From assembly GCF_041583835.1 (NCBI RefSeq), contig NZ_JBFHFC010000015.1, positions 1-52,792 of the forward strand: a DNA stretch of 52,792 nt, written 5' to 3'. The position numbers were made by a program, and so were the translations under genes. This document shows, in pieces, positions 34,378 to 42,508 of this stretch (positions are counted from its first letter, which is position 1; each line of letters opens with the position of its first letter). Below the pieces are notes generated by a model. The model was not told where the DNA came from. It saw nothing but the letters and a program-made list of their open reading frames with translations, and made no database searches. Source of the stretch: Thiomicrorhabdus sp041583835 (GTDB taxonomy: Bacteria; Pseudomonadota; Gammaproteobacteria; Thiomicrospirales; Thiomicrospiraceae).

Positions 34378-35217
34378 ATGAATAAATTGCGACAGTTGCT
34401 TGATGTCTGGAAGTCCGAAGAACGTTCCGTTCCTTTGGTGATGGGGATTTTAAATGTGACGCCCGATTCTTTTTCGGACGGCGGTCGTTTTTCGACAAAA
34501 GATGCAATTCAGCATCAGATTGAAGAGATGGTTTGTAGCGGGGTGAATATCATTGATATCGGCGGTGAATCAACTCGTCCCGGAGCGGCTTTTGTTTCGG
34601 TTGACGAAGAGTTGGACCGGGTTATGCCTGCGATCGAGTTGGTCAGGGCGAATAGTGATGTTGCCATATCGATTGATACTTATAAAACCGAAGTTATGGC
34701 TGAGGTTATTAATCGTCGAGTCGATTTGATTAACGATGTAAATGCGTTACTGGCTGAAGGTGCGTTGGAATTGGTCGCCCGGTCGGATATTCCGGTTTGT
34801 TTGATGCATAAGCAGGGTACGCCTGAAACCATGCAGGCGGCACCGGTTTATAATGACGTAGTTGAAGAGGTCATGGGGTTTCTGAAGGCGAGAGTGGCTG
34901 CCTGTGAGGAAGCTGGAATCCGTCGTGAGGACATTTTATTGGATCCCGGGTTTGGTTTTGGTAAGACTTTAACGCATAATACCGACCTGTTCCGAGCTTT
35001 GGAACGTTTTACGAAGTTGTCGTATCCAGTATTGGTTGGTGTTTCTAGAAAGACTATGATCGGTGCGCTGTTGGGCGACGTGCCCGTTGGCGAACGAATG
35101 GTCGGTAGTGTGGCGGCCGCTCTGGTTGCTGCTCATAAAGGCGCGGCTATAGTGCGCGTACATGATGTGAAAGAAACGGTACAGGCCTTAAAGGTTGCTC
35201 GTCAGTTATGGGATTGA
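34378..35217 (+). CDS. folP: Dihydropteroate synthase
   Basis: The 279-residue TIM-barrel enzyme joins p-aminobenzoate to hydroxymethyl-dihydropterin diphosphate, the sulfonamide target. Motifs are MGILNVTPDSFSDGGRF (21-37), DIGGESTRPGA, and DPGFGFGKTLTHN. The Shine-Dalgarno-like GTAGGATG precedes the start. It forms the widespread ftsH-folP-glmM order. Confidence 0.96.
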   Translation: MNKLRQLLDVWKSEERSVPLVMGILNVTPDSFSDGGRFSTKDAIQHQIEEMVCSGVNIIDIGGESTRPGAAFVSVDEELDRVMPAIELVRANSDVAISIDTYKTEVMAEVINRRVDLINDVNALLAEGALELVARSDIPVCLMHKQGTPETMQAAPVYNDVVEEVMGFLKARVAACEEAGIRREDILLDPGFGFGKTLTHNTDLFRALERFTKLSYPVLVGVSRKTMIGALLGDVPVGERMVGSVAAALVAAHKGAAIVRVHDVKETVQALKVARQLWD

Positions 35218-35260
35218 GGCAGTAGTGAAGCAGCTGCTTTAACGGGGTAAGGATTTACAT

Positions 35261-36586
35261 ATGAAGAAAAGATATTTTGGTACCGACGGTATCCGTAATC
35301 GTGTCGGACAGGGAATGATTCGTCCGGACCAGATCCTTAAGTTGGGTTGGGCTACCGGAAAGGTTCTTAAAGCGCGCGGTGAGTCCAAGGTCATGATTGG
35401 TAAGGATACGCGTATCTCGGGTTATATGTTTGAGTCGGCTCTTGAGGCAGGGTTTATTTCGGCCGGCGTCGACGTCATGCTGCTTGGTCCTATGCCGACA
35501 CCGGCTATCGCTTATCTGACCCAAACGTTTCATGCCGACGCAGGGATTGTAATCAGTGCTTCCCATAACCCGCATTATGATAACGGCATTAAGTTTTTTT
35601 CTTCGAAAGGTAAGAAAATTTCCGACGAAGTCGAGCTCGAGATTGAGCAGGCTTTCGAGCAGGAAATGGATGTGGTCCCGTCAGAGTTGTTAGGTAAAGC
35701 TAAACGTATCGAGGATGCGGCCGGACGTTATATCGAATTTTGTAAAAGCACTTACGAAGGTGAGCGTAAGCTTGATGGGCTAAATATCGTTTTGGATTGC
35801 TCAAACGGTGCGACTTATCATATTGCACCGAGTGTCTTTAAAGAGTTAGGGGCAAAGGTCACGACCATCGGAGACACTCCCGACGGGATTAATATAAACC
35901 AAGGTTGTGGCGCTACTCATATGGATGCGTTGTGCGAAGCCGTTGTCGATCAAGGTGCTGATTTAGGAATCGCCTTTGACGGCGACGGCGATCGTGTCAT
36001 GATGGTCGATCACTTGGGTGAAGTGGTTGATGGGGACGAGATTCTGTTTATTTTGGCGACCGGACGTCCTGCTGTGCAGGGAGTGGTTGGAACGGTAATG
36101 AGTAACTTGGGACTTGAAGTGGCTTTGGAGCGAGAAGGCATCGCTTTGAAGCGTGCTTCGGTCGGTGACCGTTATGTTATGGAGCAATTGGTTGAAAGTG
36201 GTTGGGCACTGGGTGCAGAGCCTTCGGGGCATGTTTTATGTTTAGATAAAACCACCACTGGTGATGGTATTGTCGCAGCGCTTCAAGTGTTGTCGGTTTT
36301 AATTAACGCCGATAAGACGTTGAATGAAATTAAAAAGGGTATGAGTAAGTATCCTAATGTTTTGAAAAATGTCCGCGTTGAAAGTGTGGTCGGTTTACAA
36401 ACAAATCAATTGATTCAGCAAAAAATTCAGGAAGTGGAAGAAAAATTAGGTGCTGACGGGCGTGTCTTGATACGAGCTTCCGGAACCGAGCCATTGATTC
36501 GAGTGATGGTTGAGGGTAAGGGATTTGAGTTGGTTGAAAGCTGCGCAAATCAGCTTGCAGAGGCGGTTGAATCAGAATTTTCATAA
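35261..36586 (+). CDS. glmM: Phosphoglucosamine mutase
   Basis: The 441-residue enzyme interconverts glucosamine 6- and 1-phosphate for cell-wall precursors. The phosphoserine is S101 in ISASHNPHYDNG, the Mg loop is FDGDGDRVM, and the sugar-binding EPSGHV and RASGTEP phosphate loop are present. Start motif YFGTDGIR at 5-12 is typical. A weak inverted repeat with TTGCAA arms lies between its stop and tpiA. Confidence 0.96.
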   Translation: MKKRYFGTDGIRNRVGQGMIRPDQILKLGWATGKVLKARGESKVMIGKDTRISGYMFESALEAGFISAGVDVMLLGPMPTPAIAYLTQTFHADAGIVISASHNPHYDNGIKFFSSKGKKISDEVELEIEQAFEQEMDVVPSELLGKAKRIEDAAGRYIEFCKSTYEGERKLDGLNIVLDCSNGATYHIAPSVFKELGAKVTTIGDTPDGININQGCGATHMDALCEAVVDQGADLGIAFDGDGDRVMMVDHLGEVVDGDEILFILATGRPAVQGVVGTVMSNLGLEVALEREGIALKRASVGDRYVMEQLVESGWALGAEPSGHVLCLDKTTTGDGIVAALQVLSVLINADKTLNEIKKGMSKYPNVLKNVRVESVVGLQTNQLIQQKIQEVEEKLGADGRVLIRASGTEPLIRVMVEGKGFELVESCANQLAEAVESEFS

Positions 36587-36654
36587 AATTGCAATATTGT
36601 AATTTGCAAAAGAAACCGCTAATATTGTTGAAATTTTGTGTTGGAGAATAGCAG

Positions 36655-37410
36655 ATGAGAAAGCCATTTGTTGCAGGTAACTGGAAAATGCATGGTTCGA
36701 AAGCTTCGATCCTGACTTTGGTGTCGGATTTGAATGCAAAAATTGAAGAAGTTGGCAACGTTGATGTTGCTATCTGTCCGCCTGCTATTTACATAGATTA
36801 CGTAAATCGTGCTTTAGTGGCAAATAAAATTTCTGTTGGTGCGCAAAATATTGCGGAAGAACCTGTTCAGGGCGCTTTCACTGGTGAGCAGTCTGTTGAG
36901 ATGATCAAGGATTTAGGCTGTGCTTACGTTATTTTAGGGCACTCCGAGCGTCGCGCTATTTACGGTGAGACAGATGCTCAGGTTGCAAACAAGGTGGCGG
37001 TTGCACTAAAAGCCGGCGTTACACCGATTTTGTGTGTGGGCGAAACCTTGGAAGAGCGTGAGTCAGGTGTGATGGAAAACGTGATTGCCGCTCAGTTGGA
37101 TGCGGTTTTGAACGTAGTTGGAATTGATGCGTTTGCTAAGGTTGTGATCGCTTACGAACCGGTATGGGCTATTGGTACCGGAAGAACGGCGTCACCGCAG
37201 CAAGCGCAAGAAGTACACGCTTTTATTCGTAATAAATTGGCCGGTTTGAGTGCCGATATTGCGGAAAAAGTGATCATTCAATACGGTGGAAGTGTGAAAC
37301 CGGACAATGCAGCAGAGTTATTTGGTCAGCCAGATATCGACGGTGGATTGATTGGTGGCGCATCTCTAAATGCAGATGATTTTATCGCGATTTGTAAGGC
37401 GGCAGGCTAA
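36655..37410 (+). CDS. tpiA: Triosephosphate isomerase
   Basis: The 251-residue TIM-barrel enzyme interconverts glyceraldehyde-3-phosphate and dihydroxyacetone phosphate in glycolysis and the Calvin cycle. Catalytic residues are K11 (GNWKMHG), His in ILGHSERR (near 96) and Glu in AYEPVWAIGTG (near 166). GGAG lies upstream. secG follows after two bases. Confidence 0.97.
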   Translation: MRKPFVAGNWKMHGSKASILTLVSDLNAKIEEVGNVDVAICPPAIYIDYVNRALVANKISVGAQNIAEEPVQGAFTGEQSVEMIKDLGCAYVILGHSERRAIYGETDAQVANKVAVALKAGVTPILCVGETLEERESGVMENVIAAQLDAVLNVVGIDAFAKVVIAYEPVWAIGTGRTASPQQAQEVHAFIRNKLAGLSADIAEKVIIQYGGSVKPDNAAELFGQPDIDGGLIGGASLNADDFIAICKAAG

Positions 37411-37412
37411 TC

Positions 37413-37733
37413 ATGTTTCAAATTATTTTAGGTATTCATATTGTAATTGCGTTGGTGCTGGTTGCATTGGTGTTGTTACAGCAAGGTAAGGGCGCAGACG
37501 CTGGAGCGAACTTCGGCGGCGGGAGCTCTTCTACTTCGGTTTTCGGTAGCGGCGGATCGGCGACTTTCTTGTCTCGATTGACGGCTATTATGGCCACTTT
37601 GTTCTTTATCACCAGTTTGACGTTGGCTTACCTAGGTGGCCAGCAATCAAAAGGGTATCAAAGTGTTACTAAGCAAGTGGAACAAGCGGCGGAACAAACC
37701 ACTGCTCCAGATGCGCCGGTAGTGCCAAACTAA
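37413..37733 (+). CDS. secG: Preprotein translocase subunit SecG
   Basis: The 106-residue subunit of the SecYEG channel has two membrane segments with the family loop LLQQGKGADAGANFGGG and SSTSVFGSGGSATFLSR between them. The Pro/Thr/Ala tail (EQTTAPDAPVVPN) is variable in the family. No terminator separates it from tRNA-Leu 12 bases downstream, so they may share a transcript. Confidence 0.95.
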   Translation: MFQIILGIHIVIALVLVALVLLQQGKGADAGANFGGGSSSTSVFGSGGSATFLSRLTAIMATLFFITSLTLAYLGGQQSKGYQSVTKQVEQAAEQTTAPDAPVVPN

Positions 37734-37744
37734 AAAACATACAA

Positions 37745-37829
37745 GCCGATGTGGTGAAATTGGTAGACACGCCATCTTGAGGGGGTGGTGGCGCAAGCTG
37801 TGCCGGTTCGAGTCCGGCCATCGGCACCA
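37745..37829 (+). tRNA. tRNA-Leu (GAG)
   Basis: The 85-base sequence folds with a 7-bp acceptor stem (GCCGATG/CATCGGC) and an anticodon stem CCATC/GGTGG. The loop TTGAGGG gives anticodon GAG (37779-37781), and the long variable arm typical of class II tRNA is present. CCA is encoded (37827-37829). It reads CUC and CUU. It closely matches the Escherichia coli leucine GAG tRNA and sits after secG, its usual place in gammaproteobacteria. Confidence 0.97.
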
Positions 37830-37841
37830 TATTTAACAAGT

Positions 37842-37868
37842 CCTTACAAAGTTGTAAGGGCCTTTATA
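37842..37868 (+). terminator. Weak hairpin between tRNA-Leu and nuoA
   Basis: CCTTACAA (37842-37849) and TTGTAAGG (37852-37859) form a near-continuous palindrome, followed by GCCTTTAT. The stem is short of G and C, and the U-run is poor. It may process or attenuate transcription into nuo rather than end it. Confidence 0.4.
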
Positions 37869-37893
37869 AAACGCTAGAAGAGGTCTAAAGCCA

Positions 37894-38250
37894 ATGCTAG
37901 AAAGTTATCTTCCTGTCCTGGTCTTTATCATATTAGGAGTGCTCTTTGGAGCCGGCCCTATTTTGCTAGGTTATTTGTTGGGTCCTCAAAAACCAGATTC
38001 CGAAAAAAACTCGCCTTATGAGTGTGGTTTTGAAGCGTTTGAAGATGCTCGTATGAAGTTCGACGTACGCTTCTATCTTGTCGCGATTCTTTTCATTATT
38101 TTCGATTTAGAAATAGCTTTCCTGTTCCCGTGGGCGATTGTGCTTGACGAAGTCGGAACTTTTGGATTGCTGGCGATGGGCGTATTTTTATCGCTACTTG
38201 TAGTCGGGTTCATCTATGAGTGGAAAAAAGGTGCACTAGAATGGGAATAG
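37894..38250 (+). CDS. nuoA: NADH-quinone oxidoreductase subunit A
   Basis: The 118-residue membrane subunit of complex I has three membrane helices and the family motifs NSPYECGFEAFEDARMKFDVRF and FDLEIAFLFPWA. It is the first of 14 nuo genes in standard order. AGAAGAGG precedes the start. Its last ten bases overlap nuoB. Confidence 0.97.
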   Translation: MLESYLPVLVFIILGVLFGAGPILLGYLLGPQKPDSEKNSPYECGFEAFEDARMKFDVRFYLVAILFIIFDLEIAFLFPWAIVLDEVGTFGLLAMGVFLSLLVVGFIYEWKKGALEWE

Positions 38251-38717
38251 AAGGTGTTTTGAAGGAAGGGGTTGTAACCACTTCTGCAGATAAATTAATT
38301 AACTGGGCACGTACCGGTTCATTGTGGCCAATGACATTCGGTTTGGCTTGTTGCGCCGTCGAGATGATGCATGCAGGTGCTTCTCGATACGATTTAGACC
38401 GCTTCGGGATTATTTTCCGTCCAAGTCCGCGTCAGTCTGACGTTATGGTCGTTGCCGGAACGCTGGTCAATAAAATGGCTCCGGCTTTGCGTAAAGTCTA
38501 TGACCAGATGGCTGAGCCTCGTTGGGTAATCTCAATGGGTTCTTGTGCAAACGGCGGCGGTTATTATCACTATTCTTATTCAGTCGTAAGAGGCTGTGAC
38601 CGCATCGTTCCCGTCGATGTATATGTACCTGGGTGCCCTCCAACGGCTGAAGCGCTTTTATACGGCATCATCCAGTTGCAGAATAAGATCAAACGCACCA
38701 ATACGATTGCTAGATAA
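38241..38717 (+). CDS. nuoB: NADH-quinone oxidoreductase subunit B
   Basis: The start is ATG 38241 inside the end of nuoA (AAGG nine bases upstream); an upstream in-frame GTG is unlikely. The 158-residue subunit carries cluster N2, with ligands C37, C38 (LACCAVEMM), C102 (GSCANGGG) and C132 (PGCPPTAE). N2 is the terminal electron donor to quinone. Confidence 0.96.
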   Translation: MGIEGVLKEGVVTTSADKLINWARTGSLWPMTFGLACCAVEMMHAGASRYDLDRFGIIFRPSPRQSDVMVVAGTLVNKMAPALRKVYDQMAEPRWVISMGSCANGGGYYHYSYSVVRGCDRIVPVDVYVPGCPPTAEALLYGIIQLQNKIKRTNTIAR

Positions 38718-38736
38718 TCACAGTAAGAAGTCAATT

Positions 38737-39411
38737 ATGAAACAGTCTGTATTAGATTTACAAAAGAAAGTTAATGATGTCCTGGGTGATAAGGTTGTCG
38801 ATTCTAAAGTTGCGTTAAACGAACTAACGATTGAATTGAATCCTGAGACGGCCGTTAGTGCCTTCACGACACTTAGAGACGAGTTGGGGTTTGAGCAGCT
38901 TATCGACTTGTGTGGTGTGGATTATCTGGATTACGGTCAGGCCAACTGGGAAACCATGCGTGCCGCAAATACCGGTTTCAGTCGCGGTGTATTCGATTTT
39001 GCCGAAGATGAGAACGGTAATGAAGAGTTGGAAATGGAGCGCCGTTTTGCGGTTGTCTATCATTTGCTTTCCGTAGAGCATAATGCGCGTATTCGCGTTA
39101 AGGTTTTTCCGCAGTCTACCCAAATGCCTGTCGTTGATTCGGTCATAAAAGTTTGGAACTGTGCAAACTGGTTTGAGCGTGAAGCGTTCGACCTTTTCGG
39201 GATTTTGTTTAACGGACATCCCGACTTGAGAAGAATCTTGACCGACTATGGTTTTGTCGGCCACCCACTCAGAAAAGATTTTCCTCTTACTGGACACGTT
39301 GAAATGCGTTATGACGCAGAGAAAGGGCGTGTTGTTTATGAACCAGTATCAATTGAAAACCGTGTGAATGTACCTCGCGTAATTCGTGAAGATGCATCGG
39401 CAGAAGGTTAA
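38737..39411 (+). CDS. nuoC: NADH-quinone oxidoreductase subunit C
   Basis: The start is ATG 38737, 19 bases after nuoB; a longer frame reaching into nuoB is an artefact. The 224-residue peripheral subunit shows EREAFDLFGILFNGHPDLRRI and GHPLRKDFPLTGH, the 30-kDa subunit signature. NuoC and NuoD are separate here, unlike the fused form in Escherichia coli. Confidence 0.95.
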   Translation: MKQSVLDLQKKVNDVLGDKVVDSKVALNELTIELNPETAVSAFTTLRDELGFEQLIDLCGVDYLDYGQANWETMRAANTGFSRGVFDFAEDENGNEELEMERRFAVVYHLLSVEHNARIRVKVFPQSTQMPVVDSVIKVWNCANWFEREAFDLFGILFNGHPDLRRILTDYGFVGHPLRKDFPLTGHVEMRYDAEKGRVVYEPVSIENRVNVPRVIREDASAEG

Positions 39412-39425
39412 GTAGGAGAATTATT

Positions 39426-40679
39426 ATGCCTGAAATTCGTAACTATACACTTAACTTTGGTCCTCAGCATCCGTCTGCACACGGGGTGTTGCGTTTGGTG
39501 CTTGAGTTGGACGGTGAGACCATCGTCAGAGCGGATCCGCACATCGGTCTTTTGCACCGTGGTACAGAAAAATTAGCTGAATATAAGCCTTACAACCAGT
39601 CTATCGGTTATATGGATCGTTTGGATTACGTCTCTATGATGGCAAACGAACACGCTTACGTCATGGCGATCGAAAAGATGCTTGGCGTTGAAGTACCTGA
39701 GCGTGCTCAGTATATCCGAGTGATGTTTGACGAAATTACCCGTATCCTGAACCACTTGATGTGGCTGGGTGCGCATGCACTGGATATCGGTGCCATGACC
39801 GTATTCCTATACGCTTTCCGTGAACGTGAAGACCTTATGGATTGTTATGAAGCGGTTTCCGGTGCGCGTATGCACGCTACTTACTATCGTCCCGGCGGTG
39901 TTTACCGTGATTTGCCGGATACGATGGCGAAGTATTCCGAGTCGAAATGGCATTCCGGTAAGAAATTGGACAAATTGAACGAGACGCGTGAAGGTTCGCT
40001 GTTGGACTTCATTGAAGCGTTCACTGAACGTTTCCCGGGTTATGTGGACGAATACGAGACGTTATTGACTGACAACCGTATTTGGAAACAGCGTACCGTC
40101 GATATCGGTATCGTTTCGCCTGAACGTGCTTTACAGCTAGGGTTTACAGGTCCGATGTTGCGCGGATCCGGTATTGAATGGGATTTACGTAAGAAGCAGC
40201 CGTATGAAGTTTACGACCGAATGGACTTTGATATCCCGGTCGGTAAAACAGGCGATACTTACGATCGTTATCTGGTTCGTGTCGCTGAAATGCGTGAATC
40301 GAATAAGATCATCAAACAGTGTGTCAAGTGGTTGAAAGAGAACCCTGGCCCTGTTATTTCAGACAACCATAAAGTCACGCCTCCTTCGCGAGAAGACGCA
40401 AAATCCAACATGGAAGCGTTGATTCACCACTTTAAATTATTCACCGAAGGGTACACCATCCCAGCAAGTGAAGTTTATTCCGCTGTTGAACACCCAAAAG
40501 GTGAATTCGGAATTTACATGGTATCGGACGGAGCCAATAAGCCTTACCGCATGAAAGTCAGAGCGCCTGGATTTGCGCATTTGGCCTCTCTGGAAGAGAT
40601 GACCAAAGGTCACATGATTGCGGATGTGGTTTCGATTATTGGAACACAGGATATTGTATTTGGAGAAGTTGACCGATGA
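39426..40679 (+). CDS. nuoD: NADH-quinone oxidoreductase subunit D
   Basis: The 417-residue 49-kDa subunit forms the quinone pocket with NuoB. Markers are FGPQHPSAHGVLRL near the start, the HIGLLHRGTEKL segment, and the C-terminal FAHLASLEEMTKGHMIADVV. The usual [NiFe]-hydrogenase cysteines are absent, as expected. Its stop overlaps nuoE by four bases. Confidence 0.97.
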   Translation: MPEIRNYTLNFGPQHPSAHGVLRLVLELDGETIVRADPHIGLLHRGTEKLAEYKPYNQSIGYMDRLDYVSMMANEHAYVMAIEKMLGVEVPERAQYIRVMFDEITRILNHLMWLGAHALDIGAMTVFLYAFREREDLMDCYEAVSGARMHATYYRPGGVYRDLPDTMAKYSESKWHSGKKLDKLNETREGSLLDFIEAFTERFPGYVDEYETLLTDNRIWKQRTVDIGIVSPERALQLGFTGPMLRGSGIEWDLRKKQPYEVYDRMDFDIPVGKTGDTYDRYLVRVAEMRESNKIIKQCVKWLKENPGPVISDNHKVTPPSREDAKSNMEALIHHFKLFTEGYTIPASEVYSAVEHPKGEFGIYMVSDGANKPYRMKVRAPGFAHLASLEEMTKGHMIADVVSIIGTQDIVFGEVDR

Positions 40680-41176
40680 GTTCAACCGAAAATAACAGCA
40701 AAATGATTACAGGGGACGTTAAGGCCCGTATCGATCGTTGGATTTCGCATTATCCGGCGGATCAAAGACAATCTGCGGTCATGCCGGCATTGCGCATTGT
40801 GCAGGAAGTAAACGGCGGTCATCTTACAACTGAGTTGATGGATGAAATTGCCGATTATCTTGGCATGCCTCCGATTGCAGTCTATGAAGTAGCAACTTTC
40901 TACGGAAACTATGAACATGAGCCGGTCGGTGAGTTCAAGTTCTGTGTCTGTAATAGTATTTCATGCATGTTACGTGGTAAAGACGACATTATTGCCTACC
41001 TTGAAAAACGCTTGGGTATCAAGGTCGGTGAAGTCACTCCGGACGGTAAGTTCTCTATCAAAAAAGTAGAGTGCTTGGGCGCTTGTGGTGGCGCTCCAAT
41101 GATGCAGTTAGGTAAGGAATATCATGAAAACCTGACTGAAGAATATCTAGACAAACTGATTACTGAACTGGAGTAA
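40676..41176 (+). CDS. nuoE: NADH-quinone oxidoreductase subunit E
   Basis: The 166-residue 24-kDa subunit has a thioredoxin-like [2Fe-2S] domain (cluster N1a) with ligands C92, C97, C133 and C137. C90 is an additional cysteine. It starts within the nuoD stop (ATGA), so the two are translationally coupled. Confidence 0.97.
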   Translation: MSSTENNSKMITGDVKARIDRWISHYPADQRQSAVMPALRIVQEVNGGHLTTELMDEIADYLGMPPIAVYEVATFYGNYEHEPVGEFKFCVCNSISCMLRGKDDIIAYLEKRLGIKVGEVTPDGKFSIKKVECLGACGGAPMMQLGKEYHENLTEEYLDKLITELE

Positions 41177-41181
41177 GCGTT

Positions 41182-42462
41182 ATGATGCCTCAAAATGAAT
41201 GCTGCTACCGTTTAAATCACTTAGACCGTTCATGGGACATTGATGTCTACATGGCGAACGGTGGCTATGAAATTTGGAAGAAAGTACTGGCCGGCGACTT
41301 GGATCCGCAAGAAATCATTGAAGAAGTCAAAACTTCAGGAATTCGCGGACGTGGCGGTGCCGGTTTCCCGACTGGTTTGAAGTGGAGCTTCATGAACCGC
41401 ATGGCTCCGGGTGACAAGTACATCCTGTGTAACTCCGATGAAGGTGAGCCGGGTACGTTTAAAGACCGTGACATTATGCGTTACAACCCTCATCAATTGA
41501 TTGAAGGGATGATGATTGCAGGTTACGTAATCGGTGCGACAGCGGGTTATAACTACATTCGCGGCGAGTTCTGGGAGCCTTATAAGCGTTTTGATAATGC
41601 GGTTAACCAGGCTCGTGAAGCAGGGCTATTAGGGAAGAACATCCTGGGTTCCGGTTTTGATTTCGATCTTTACACGCATTTGGGTGCGGGTGCTTATATC
41701 TGTGGTGAAGAGACCGCTTTGATCGAGTCGATCGAAGGTAAAAAAGGTCAGCCGCGATTCAAGCCGCCTTTCCCTGCAAGTTACGGTTTATACGGTAAGC
41801 CGACTACGATTAACAACACCGAAACTTTGGCATCGATTCCAATGATTCTGGCTAAAGGCGGACAGTGGTTTGCCGACCTTGGTGTTGAAAACGCAGGTGG
41901 AACCAAATTGTATGCAGTTTCCGGGCACGTAGAAAAGCCGGGTAACTTTGAAGTTCGTATGGGAACCCCATTTAAAGACTTGTTGGAAGCCGCCGGCGGC
42001 ATCTGGAAAGGACGTCAATTGAAGTGCGTTATTCCGGGTGGTGCATCAACGGCGATCCTACCGGCTGAAAAAGCGATGGCGATGAATATGGATTACGATT
42101 CTATCGCCAAAGCCGGTTCGTTCCTGGGCGCCGGATCGGTCATCATCATGGATGATCAGACTGACATCGTTAAGGTGATCGAGAATCTGAGTCATTTTTA
42201 TTGGGATGAATCCTGCGGTCAGTGTACGCCTTGTCGTGAAGGTACCGGTTGGTTGTACCGCGTTGTTAAGCGAATTCGCGAAGGTAAGGGCCGTCCTGAG
42301 GATATCGAAAGCTTGAAAAACGTATCCGGCAAAATCATGGGTAATGTTATCTGTGGTTTAGGGGATGCGGCAACGATTGCTCTGACCAGTGCGCTTGAAC
42401 ACTATGAGCATGAATTCAGACATTATATTGATCACGGTTGTAGTATTTACGACCGTCAATAA
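41182..42462 (+). CDS. nuoF: NADH-quinone oxidoreductase subunit F
   Basis: The 426-residue subunit oxidises NADH. The FMN site includes GIRGRGGAGFPTG (53-65) and YILCNSDEGEPG. The N3 [4Fe-4S] cluster uses C345, C348, C351 and C391. Two ATG codons occur in tandem at the start; GGAG is eight bases before the first. nuoG begins 46 bases later. Confidence 0.97.
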   Translation: MMPQNECCYRLNHLDRSWDIDVYMANGGYEIWKKVLAGDLDPQEIIEEVKTSGIRGRGGAGFPTGLKWSFMNRMAPGDKYILCNSDEGEPGTFKDRDIMRYNPHQLIEGMMIAGYVIGATAGYNYIRGEFWEPYKRFDNAVNQAREAGLLGKNILGSGFDFDLYTHLGAGAYICGEETALIESIEGKKGQPRFKPPFPASYGLYGKPTTINNTETLASIPMILAKGGQWFADLGVENAGGTKLYAVSGHVEKPGNFEVRMGTPFKDLLEAAGGIWKGRQLKCVIPGGASTAILPAEKAMAMNMDYDSIAKAGSFLGAGSVIIMDDQTDIVKVIENLSHFYWDESCGQCTPCREGTGWLYRVVKRIREGKGRPEDIESLKNVSGKIMGNVICGLGDAATIALTSALEHYEHEFRHYIDHGCSIYDRQ

Positions 42463-42508
42463 TCGAATCCTTAGATTACTAAGCTAAGTTTAATTAGGTT
42501 AAAGAATT

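Noticed and set aside
38596..38736. Longer nuoC reading frame reaching back into nuoB
   Set aside because: The extra residues are nuoB sequence in another frame; ATG 38737 begins the conserved NuoC protein.
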